DNA of 5,411 nucleotides from Bacillota bacterium (lineage in GTDB: Bacteria > Bacillota > Clostridia > Clostridiales > Clostridiaceae), in contig JAFADP010000064.1 in NCBI GenBank assembly GCA_023424785.1, positions 1-5,411 of the forward strand, read 5' to 3'. Both the position numbers and the translations under genes were made by a program. Shown here piece by piece: positions 1 through 5,411 of the stretch. Each line of letters begins with the position of its first letter. Position 1 is the stretch's first letter. The notes under the pieces are model-generated. The model worked only from the letters and a program-made list of their open reading frames with translations, was not told the DNA's origin and did no database searches.

Positions 1-1
1 G

Positions 2-958
2 GCAGAGTATATAAGGGAATGTTTAGAGAGTATATTAAATCAAACATATAATGATATAGAGATTATAGCTATAGATGATGGTTCAAGTGATGAAAGCGTT
101 AAGATATTAGAAGATTATAATGAAAAATTTAAAAAAATAAAAATTTTATTTCAAAAGCATAAAGGGGTTTCAGAAGCAAGAAATTTGGCTTTAAAGCATG
201 CTAAAGGAAAATTTATTTTATATGTTGATTCTGATGATTTTCTTAATGAAAATATGATTGAAGAAATGGTAAATAAAGCAGAGAAAAGCAGCTCTGATAT
301 TGTAATGTGTGGATATTATAAATATTATGAAAATAAAGAGAATAAACTTTTAGAGTTTAATTATAATGTTGACGAAAATAAGATATTTTCATCACAGGAA
401 GTTATAGATATGATGTTAAACTATAAAATAGAAGGTCAACTATGGAATAAGTTGTTTAGAAGAGAGAATCTAATAAAGTATAATTTTATGTTTGAGCCAG
501 GAAGGTATATACAAGATGTATTTCCAGTTTTTAAAATGGTTCAATCAAGTGAGAAAATAGTATTTATAAATAAGCCATTATATTACTATAGACAAAGAGA
601 TACCTCTACAGTAAAAAAGAAGACAAAAAAATTATTTGAAGATTATTATCATGCTATGACTTCAATTATAGAATATATAAATGAAAATAATATAAAAGTA
701 AATAATTATAGTTTAAATGTATTTAGGACAACAGTATTATCAAGATTTATAGCAATGTATACTAATTATATGTCTAAAGATGTTTATAAAAATTTTTATA
801 ATTCAGAGTATAGAAGTCTAAATGTAAAGTTTTCTGATTTTTTATTTCTTAGAAATTTAGATAAGAGAGAAAAAGTAAGAGTAACATTGTGGAAATTAAA
901 AATATTTAATTTTATAAAAAATACAAAAGTAACTTTTAAAGCTAGATTTAGGAGATAG
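2..958 (+). CDS. Family 2 glycosyltransferase, 5'-partial
   Basis: This is a GT-A fold glycosyltransferase, probably adding one sugar from a nucleotide-sugar donor to a lipid-linked glycan on the cytoplasmic side of the membrane. The frame is open from base 2, so the start lies upstream of the window; 318 residues are visible and roughly the first 15, with the usual beta strand ending in a PVYN-like motif, are missing. Visible residues 25-30 are DDGSSD (nucleotide binding) and 76-79 are DSDD, the DxD metal and sugar-phosphate site. WNKLFRR at about 148-154 and YYYRQRDTST at about 194-203 are typical of capsular GT2 enzymes. The acidic pair near the presumed catalytic base reads Gln-Asp (about 171-172) rather than the common Glu-Asp. 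A TTG at 185 can be read as a start, but this would remove the nucleotide-binding half, so I reject it. The C-terminus is basic, suggesting peripheral membrane contact. The donor and acceptor cannot be read from the sequence. Confidence 0.9.
   Translation, partial: AEYIRECLESILNQTYNDIEIIAIDDGSSDESVKILEDYNEKFKKIKILFQKHKGVSEARNLALKHAKGKFILYVDSDDFLNENMIEEMVNKAEKSSSDIVMCGYYKYYENKENKLLEFNYNVDENKIFSSQEVIDMMLNYKIEGQLWNKLFRRENLIKYNFMFEPGRYIQDVFPVFKMVQSSEKIVFINKPLYYYRQRDTSTVKKKTKKLFEDYYHAMTSIIEYINENNIKVNNYSLNVFRTTVLSRFIAMYTNYMSKDVYKNFYNSEYRSLNVKFSDFLFLRNLDKREKVRVTLWKLKIFNFIKNTKVTFKARFRR
950..955 (+). promoter_or_regulatory. Shine-Dalgarno site inside the end of the upstream gene
   Basis: AGGAGA ends directly before the TAG stop of the first glycosyltransferase, where it encodes the last two arginines, and lies 7 bases before the ATG at 963. 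It fixes the start of the GT4 gene and suggests translational coupling between the two genes. Confidence 0.8.
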
Positions 959-962
959 AAAA

Positions 963-2147
963 ATGAAAATTTGTTTTTTAGTAAGCAATATATTTACTTT
1001 AGGTGGAGTTCAAAGAGTTGTATCATCATTAGCTACTGAGTTAAGCAAAAGTTGTAAAGTTGATATAGTATGTACAGAAGATAATGTAATAGTAGATAAA
1101 CAGATTTATGACTTAAGTAATGATGTTAATATAGTAATTAGGGAAGAGTTACTAGATAGTAATTATAGAAATTCACTATATTCAAAGGTATTACGAAGAA
1201 TAAATAGAAAAGTTAAGTTTTTAGATAAAAATATATTTAATGATTTATTAGTTAGTGCATATTATCCTAAAAGTGAGAGAAGAGCATTTATAAATTATAT
1301 AAACTCTAATAACTATGATATCGTTATAGGCGTTGAGGGTAAGTATAGTATCTTACTAGGATTAATATCAAGTAGTATTAATTCTAAAACTATAGGGTGG
1401 CAGCATAATTCATATGAAGCATATTTCTCAAAGTATAGACAATATTTATGGCATAAAGAGAGTTTGTTTAGAAAATATGTGCCATTATTAGGAGCATATA
1501 TTGTTTTAACTAATTATGATAAAAATAAAATACTTAGTGAAAAATCTGTACATACACAGGTAATATATAATCCATTAAGTTTTACATCAGAGTTAAAATC
1601 AGAATGTAAAAATAAACAAATATTGTTTGTAGGTAGATTAGTAGAGGAACAAAAAGGTTTAGACTTATTGATTGAAGCATTTAAACAAATATCATATTAC
1701 GAGCCAGAATGGAGATTATGTATAGTTGGTGATGGAGAAGATAGAGAAAAATTAATTAATTTAATAAAAGCTAATAAACTTGAAGAAAATATTGAACTAC
1801 ATCAGTTTACTAATGATGTTAAAAGTTTTTATAGAAATTCAAGTATATTTATATCTACTTCAAGATGGGAAGGGTTTGGTCTAGTTATAACTGAGGCAAT
1901 GGAATGTGGACTACCTGTAGTTGCTTTTAGAAATTCTGGTCCACAGGAAATAATAAATAAGAATAATGTTAATGGAATTTTAGTTGAGAATGGGAATGTT
2001 AATGAACTTGTTAAAAGCGTTCTAAATTTAATTAGAGATGAAAAGGTATTAATAGAAATGTCTAAGGAGTCAATAAAACGAGCTAAGGATTTTAGTATCG
2101 AGGAAACTGCACAGGAATGGATAAATTTATTTAATAAACTAGTATAA
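963..2147 (+). CDS. Family 4 glycosyltransferase (GT-B, AmsD/capsular type)
   Basis: This 394-residue retaining-type glycosyltransferase most likely transfers a sugar from a nucleotide-sugar donor during assembly of a surface-polysaccharide repeat unit in the cytoplasm. The N-terminal Rossmann domain opens with MKICFLVSN and the GGVQRVV loop (residues 14-20) typical of GT4 enzymes; GWQHNS at 145-150 matches the W-x-H-N segment of this subgroup. The C-terminal donor domain starts at FVGRL (222-226) with Lys231 following, then has VGDGED (255-260) and the EX7E signature from Glu303 to Glu311, followed by GLPVV and SGPQEII. Length and domain order are those of a complete enzyme. There is no signal peptide or membrane helix. 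The ATG has AGGAGA 7 bases upstream and begins 4 bases after the previous stop, so it is an operon gene. The pattern resembles AmsD-like hexosaminyl- or galactosyltransferases, but sugar specificity is not readable. Confidence 0.92.
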   Translation: MKICFLVSNIFTLGGVQRVVSSLATELSKSCKVDIVCTEDNVIVDKQIYDLSNDVNIVIREELLDSNYRNSLYSKVLRRINRKVKFLDKNIFNDLLVSAYYPKSERRAFINYINSNNYDIVIGVEGKYSILLGLISSSINSKTIGWQHNSYEAYFSKYRQYLWHKESLFRKYVPLLGAYIVLTNYDKNKILSEKSVHTQVIYNPLSFTSELKSECKNKQILFVGRLVEEQKGLDLLIEAFKQISYYEPEWRLCIVGDGEDREKLINLIKANKLEENIELHQFTNDVKSFYRNSSIFISTSRWEGFGLVITEAMECGLPVVAFRNSGPQEIINKNNVNGILVENGNVNELVKSVLNLIRDEKVLIEMSKESIKRAKDFSIEETAQEWINLFNKLV

Positions 2148-2180
2148 TTTATTTGGGTATATAGTTATGGAGGGGTTAAT

Positions 2181-3206
2181 ATGTGTAAAATAAGCATAAT
2201 TATACCTGTATATAATGCGGAATCATATTTAAATCAATGTTTAGATACAGTTATTAATCAAAGTTTAGATGATATAGAAATTATATTAATTAATGATGGA
2301 TCAACTGATAATAGTTTAGATATATGCTATAAATATTCTAAAAAAGATTCTAGAGTAAAAGTTATTGATAAAAAAAATGAAGGACCATCAGTGGCTAGAA
2401 ATTTGGGCATTACTAGTGCTAGTGGAAAATATATATGCTTTATTGATGCTGATGACTGGATTGAGTTAGATATGTGTAAGAAGTTATATAATGATATAGA
2501 ATTTAATAATGCTGATTTTATAATGTGTAACTTTATCAAACAAACAGAAGGACAAGAAGAATTAATAGATTCAGGTATAAATAGTAAAATATTATGTGGC
2601 AAAGATATTACATATAGTTTAATAATACCGTTAATTGAGAAAAAGGGCATAGGAATTCATAAGTTAGCTACATTTAGAGGGCCATGGGGTAAATTATATA
2701 AAAGAGAAACCATACTTCAGAATAAAATAAGTTTTAAAAAAGACTTAATAATTGGAGAAGACTTTATGTTTAATTGTGAATACTTAATAGAAGCTAAAAA
2801 AGTAGTTATAAACAAAGAGTATTTTTACAATTATAGAATTAATAATAGTTCAATAACAATTAAATATAAAGAAAATTGTTTAAATAAATATAAGTTGTTA
2901 GTAAATTATTTAGAAAAGTTTCTAGAAAAAAATAAAATACTAAGTGAAAGTATAGAAGAATTAGATAAACTAAAAATAAAATTTAGTATGTTAAGTATTA
3001 ATAATGAATGTAGAAATGATAATAAGAAGACTTTTATCGAAAAAATAAAATCAATAAAAGACTTATGTTATGATGATTTTGTTAGTAATGCATTAAATAA
3101 ATATGATAAGAAAAAAATAGATGGATACGGTAAGATGCTAAGACTTGCTAAAATGAAGCAATATTTAGTATTATACTTATATTATAAGTTAAAAATTAAC
3201 AAATAA
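2181..3206 (+). CDS. Family 2 glycosyltransferase, complete
   Basis: This complete 341-residue GT-A fold glycosyltransferase has the architecture of EpsJ/CpsJ-like capsular enzymes. It starts with KISIIIPVYNAE (residues 3-14), followed by NDGSTD at 38-43 for nucleotide binding, the GPSVARNLG segment at 68-76, and DADD at 89-92 as the metal-binding DxD motif. PWGKLYKR (168-175) and the Gly-Glu-Asp triplet (192-194), the expected catalytic-base region, follow, then the YFYNYRINNSSIT acceptor-side segment. The last 110 residues are lysine-rich and helical-looking, as is usual for these proteins, and probably help membrane association. The ATG is preceded by GGAGGGG (2169-2175), with 7 bases between the GGAGG core and the ATG. 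A 33-base gap separates it from the GT4 gene and no promoter or terminator is apparent there, so it is probably co-transcribed. It is related to the first GT2 of the window but differs clearly in sequence, so it probably makes a different linkage. Confidence 0.93.
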   Translation: MCKISIIIPVYNAESYLNQCLDTVINQSLDDIEIILINDGSTDNSLDICYKYSKKDSRVKVIDKKNEGPSVARNLGITSASGKYICFIDADDWIELDMCKKLYNDIEFNNADFIMCNFIKQTEGQEELIDSGINSKILCGKDITYSLIIPLIEKKGIGIHKLATFRGPWGKLYKRETILQNKISFKKDLIIGEDFMFNCEYLIEAKKVVINKEYFYNYRINNSSITIKYKENCLNKYKLLVNYLEKFLEKNKILSESIEELDKLKIKFSMLSINNECRNDNKKTFIEKIKSIKDLCYDDFVSNALNKYDKKKIDGYGKMLRLAKMKQYLVLYLYYKLKINK

Positions 3207-3221
3207 GACTGGGGAGATTAT

Positions 3222-4409
3222 ATGAAAATTATAGTAGAAAGAATACATAGCACATTTAATTATGGAAGTTTAATGATGGCTGTAAATACATTAAGTGTTT
3301 TAAATAAAAATATACCAAATTGCGAGTTTTATGTTGATGCATCTACTGAAGAGGATTTATATAGATTAAAGAAAGAAACAAATTTGAGTAATATATATGT
3401 GTATAGAAAGAAGAAAAATTATAGTAGTAATAAAATTATTCATACTATTAAGAAGTTCTTTCTATATAGAAAAGAATTTGATGCAGTAATAGTGTTAGGG
3501 GGAGATGATATCTCTGAGTATTATGGAATAGAGTCACTAAATTGGAAACTAAGGAATATATTATCGAATAGGTTTTTTGGATTAAAAGTAGTATTATTAG
3601 GCCAAACAGTAGGGCCATTTACAGGAGAGAGAATAAAAAAAGCTAGATCTGTATTAAATAAAGTCAGAGTTTATACAAGAGATGATAAGTGTTTTGAGTA
3701 TTTAAAATCAATAGGTATTAAATCCGGTCAAAAAGGAAGAGATTTAGCATTTTTACAATTGCCTAATAGTGGTGATGAAATATTTGAAAAGTATAGTTTA
3801 AAAAGAGAAACATATATAACAATGGTACCATCTGGATTATATAAGTGGTATACAAAAGACTATAAACAATATTTAGATGAACAAATGAGAATATTAAGAA
3901 ATTTGTTAAGTAATAATAGATTGCAAAATAAAAAAATAGTTTTACTATCTCATGTTATACAACCAGAACATGTAGATGATAGAGTTGTTATAAAAGATAT
4001 GTATAATATGCTATCAGAAGAAGAAAAAGAAAAGATTGTTCCTATATATGATAAATTATTATCTTCTGAAGCTAGAAGTATATTATCTGGTGGTATTTTT
4101 ACTATAACAGGTAGAATGCATGCAGCAGTATCTACATTTTTTTCTAAAAAACCTGCTTTATCATTATCATATAGTGTAAAATACGAAGGGGTTATTGGTG
4201 AAGGACTAAATAGAAGTGATTTAATTATAGAAGCTGCTGGGGATGAAAAATGGAAAGGAACAAATATTAGTGATATTGTAAAAGAAAAAGTGGAATATAT
4301 TTTAGATAATTATGAAACTTTAATTAGAGAAATTAATGATATGGTATTGGAGAATATTAAAATAACTGAAAATGAATTGGAAGACGTATGTGATTATTTA
4401 AATAAATAA
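3222..4409 (+). CDS. Polysaccharide pyruvyl transferase family protein
   Basis: This 395-residue protein belongs to the polysaccharide pyruvyl transferase family (PF04230; CsaB and WcaK are relatives). Characterised members move the enolpyruvyl part of phosphoenolpyruvate onto a sugar to form a pyruvate ketal, giving the glycan a negative charge. Visible family marks are the NYGSLMMA segment at 13-20, VLGGDD at 91-96, LLGQTVGP at 125-132, the Arg-Asp pair in YTRDD (151-155), RDLAF at 173-177, and the highly conserved GRMHA at 297-301, whose Arg and His are associated with the active site, followed by PALSLSYSVKYEG. The length fits a complete enzyme; there is no signal peptide or membrane span, so it acts in the cytoplasm. 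GGGGAGA (3211-3217) precedes the ATG, which follows the previous stop by 15 bases. It is the last gene before a strong terminator. The exact acceptor sugar is unknown, and some family members act on other substrates, so the family call is firmer than the reaction. Confidence 0.9.
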   Translation: MKIIVERIHSTFNYGSLMMAVNTLSVLNKNIPNCEFYVDASTEEDLYRLKKETNLSNIYVYRKKKNYSSNKIIHTIKKFFLYRKEFDAVIVLGGDDISEYYGIESLNWKLRNILSNRFFGLKVVLLGQTVGPFTGERIKKARSVLNKVRVYTRDDKCFEYLKSIGIKSGQKGRDLAFLQLPNSGDEIFEKYSLKRETYITMVPSGLYKWYTKDYKQYLDEQMRILRNLLSNNRLQNKKIVLLSHVIQPEHVDDRVVIKDMYNMLSEEEKEKIVPIYDKLLSSEARSILSGGIFTITGRMHAAVSTFFSKKPALSLSYSVKYEGVIGEGLNRSDLIIEAAGDEKWKGTNISDIVKEKVEYILDNYETLIREINDMVLENIKITENELEDVCDYLNK

Positions 4410-4442
4410 GCTTTGGGATCAAAATAAACTTTGATGCTATTC

Positions 4443-4508
4443 AATAAAAAATGAGTGCTTAGTATAGGATTTTAAAATTATTTACTAGGTAGCTCATTTT
4501 TTATTTTA
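4443..4508 (+). terminator. Rho-independent terminator of the polysaccharide operon
   Basis: A perfect 13-base inverted repeat (4443-4455 AATAAAAAATGAG with 4493-4505 CTCATTTTTTATT) forms the base of a hairpin. Pairing can continue inward to about 4464/4483 through G-U pairs and one bulged A at 4491, leaving a loop of about 18 bases. The T run at 4497-4507 gives the RNA U tract, and the matching A run at 4446-4451 would give a U tract on the other strand, so it could stop transcription in both directions. It begins 33 bases after the stop of the pyruvyl transferase gene and closes the operon. Confidence 0.85.
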
Positions 4509-4559
4509 ATTTTTTAATAGAAATATATGTATTAAATGTTTTATATTTTTATAAATGTA

Positions 4560-4588
4560 TTGAAAATTAATAAAAAAAAGATTATTAT
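4560..4588 (+). promoter_or_regulatory. Predicted SigA-type promoter of the amylase gene
   Basis: TTGAAA (4560-4565) and TATTAT (4583-4588) are separated by 17 bases, and each matches the vegetative consensus (TTGACA, TATAAT) at five of six positions. Transcription would start near 4595, leaving a leader of about 90 bases before the ATG at 4684. The upstream 60 bases are almost pure A and T, like an UP element. In such AT-rich DNA matches arise easily by chance, but this one has correct spacing and lies between the terminator and the only downstream gene. Confidence 0.55.
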
Positions 4589-4637
4589 ATAACTAAAGAA
4601 GTAAATTTTTAATTTATTATATTTTATTTAGAATAAA

Positions 4638-4651
4638 TGTAATAATTATCA
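4638..4651 (+). promoter_or_regulatory. Possible cre-like (CcpA) operator in the amylase leader
   Basis: TGTAATAATTATCA fits the catabolite-responsive element consensus TGWAANCGNTNWCA at every position except the central CG, which is AA here. It lies downstream of the predicted promoter, where bound CcpA could block elongation, and before a starch-degrading gene, a classic target of carbon catabolite control. The missing CG weakens the call, and the AT-rich background raises the chance of a random match. A partial resemblance to Fur/PerR-type dyads is an alternative reading. Confidence 0.3.
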
Positions 4652-4652
4652 A

Positions 4653-4670
4653 TTTATTAAGATTAATAAA
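4653..4670. repeat. Perfect 8-base inverted repeat before the amylase ribosome site
   Basis: TTTATTAA and TTAATAAA are separated by GA and end directly against the GGGGGA ribosome binding site (4671-4676). As RNA it could form a weak six-pair hairpin with a six-base loop; as DNA it is a symmetrical site. The arms contain only A and T, so chance is a real explanation. Confidence 0.35.
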
Positions 4671-4683
4671 GGGGGATTATTTA

Positions 4684-5411
4684 ATGAAATTTAAAAAACT
4701 AATGAAACTTATTGTAAGTACTACAGTTTTAACAAGCATGTTTGGTAGTACTTTTGTAAGTGCGGCCACTATACCAAGTAGTATTGGATCTACTGCTTTA
4801 GACGATGAAAACGTATTAAAGATTGATGTGGATGATAATGGTGATCTTACATATACTTTACCAAAAGGCCATACATCTTCAAATTTACAAGAAATGGAGG
4901 ACAGGCCTTTTACATGGGATAATGCAAATGTATATTTTGTAATGACTGACCGTTTCTATAATGGTGATAAGTCAAATGATCATTCTTATGAAAGATCAAC
5001 AACAGAAAAGGATGCTTCAAATTATGAAAATAGACAAGGTACTTTTCATGGTGGAGATTTAAAGGGTATGACTCAAAAAATCGAAGCAGGATATTTTGAT
5101 GATTTAGGTGTTAATGCAATTTGGATAACTGCTCCATATGAACAAATTCATGGTGCTTTATGTGGTACTGGATTTAAGCATTATGCATATCATGGATATT
5201 ATGCATTAGATTTTAGTAATATGGATGCTAATATGGGTACAGAAGAAGATCTTGAAAACTTTATTGATACAGCACATAGTCATGGTATAAGAGTTGTTTT
5301 TGATATAGTTATGAATCATGCTGGATATGCAGATGCTTATACTGCTAATGAATACGGTTTTGGAAAGTTATCTTCAAATTGGAAAGATATTTACTATAAT
5401 TGGAGTGAATC
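4684..5411 (+). CDS. Secreted alpha-amylase, GH13, MalS-like, 3'-partial
   Basis: This encodes the first 242 residues of an extracellular alpha-amylase (glycoside hydrolase family 13) that would cleave alpha-1,4 links in starch or maltodextrins. Residues 1-27 are a Sec signal peptide: basic MKFKK start, hydrophobic core and VSA before a likely cut after Ala27. A polar linker of about 50 residues leads to the barrel, starting at VYFVMTDRFYNGD (83-95). FHGGDLKGM (121-129), LGVNAIWITAPYEQIHG (141-157), AYHGYY (168-173), the ANMGTEEDL stretch (182-190) and FDIVMNH (206-212, conserved region I with the calcium and substrate-binding Asn-His pair) follow. The order and wording recall E. coli MalS and, for AYHGY, fungal Taka-amylase. 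The catalytic Asp nucleophile, Glu acid/base and third Asp lie beyond the window, so activity cannot be confirmed. GGGGGA (4671-4676) sits 7 bases before the ATG. The gene has its own promoter and is separated from the polysaccharide operon by a terminator. The MalS-like subgroup is recalled, not searched. Confidence 0.9.
   Translation, partial: MKFKKLMKLIVSTTVLTSMFGSTFVSAATIPSSIGSTALDDENVLKIDVDDNGDLTYTLPKGHTSSNLQEMEDRPFTWDNANVYFVMTDRFYNGDKSNDHSYERSTTEKDASNYENRQGTFHGGDLKGMTQKIEAGYFDDLGVNAIWITAPYEQIHGALCGTGFKHYAYHGYYALDFSNMDANMGTEEDLENFIDTAHSHGIRVVFDIVMNHAGYADAYTANEYGFGKLSSNWKDIYYNWSE

Noticed and set aside
185..958. TTG at 185 as the true start of the first glycosyltransferase
   Set aside because: The same frame is open back to base 2 and encodes the conserved DDGSSD nucleotide-binding region; starting at 185 would delete it, and there is no good ribosome site before the TTG.
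2327..2650. Minus-strand open frame of 107 codons
   Set aside because: It lies wholly inside the second GT2 gene, opposite its conserved DADD region, and its translation shows no recognisable domain; it is a shadow of the plus-strand gene.
1..4409. A new defence or secondary-metabolite system
   Set aside because: All four genes have clear surface-polysaccharide family motifs, and nothing in their arrangement departs from ordinary capsule or exopolysaccharide operons.
4412..4435. Two mutually exclusive mini-hairpins (TTTG, CAAA, TTTG), suggestive of a switch
   Set aside because: The stems are only 4-6 pairs, without a following T tract or known aptamer; they lie just after a stop codon and before the real terminator, so chance is the simplest explanation.
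4500..4640. AT-rich stretch with repeated ATGTATT and A/T runs as a possible riboswitch or origin
   Set aside because: No conserved aptamer core, DnaA boxes or iterons are visible; the repeats are short and expected in DNA of this composition.

Overview
The window is strongly AT-rich, with dense AGA/ATA/TTA codon use, G-rich Shine-Dalgarno sequences and short intergenic gaps. It looks like a chromosomal segment of a low-GC Firmicute, most likely Clostridium in the narrow sense. The species cannot be fixed from the sequence alone.

Positions 1-4409 are the distal end of a surface-polysaccharide (capsule or exopolysaccharide) operon with four genes on the + strand. In order they encode a family 2 glycosyltransferase whose 5' end lies outside the window, a family 4 (GT-B) glycosyltransferase of the AmsD/capsular type, a second complete family 2 glycosyltransferase, and a polysaccharide pyruvyl transferase. 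The gaps are 4, 33 and 15 bases, and each internal gene has its own strong ribosome binding site, so one transcript is expected. The inferred division of labour is that the three transferases add successive sugars to a lipid-linked repeat unit at the inner face of the membrane, and the last enzyme places an acidic pyruvate ketal on one sugar. No flippase, polymerase, chain-length regulator or nucleotide-sugar gene is visible; those would lie upstream.

Positions 4410-4683 form a 274-base intergenic region. It holds a long hairpin terminator (13 perfect base pairs at its base, flanked by A and T tracts), a good vegetative-type promoter (TTGAAA, 17 bases, TATTAT), an AT-rich leader of roughly 90 bases with a cre-like dyad and a second small dyad, and a GGGGGA ribosome binding site.

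Positions 4684-5411 are the first 242 codons of a secreted alpha-amylase of glycoside hydrolase family 13, resembling the MalS-type enzymes. It has a clear signal peptide and the first conserved amylase regions; the rest runs off the window. It is a separate transcription unit for extracellular starch or maltodextrin breakdown and probably marks the edge of the polysaccharide locus.

I see no RNA genes, insertion sequences, CRISPR arrays or convincing new system. The most useful leads are the amylase control region and the MalS-like identity of the amylase.
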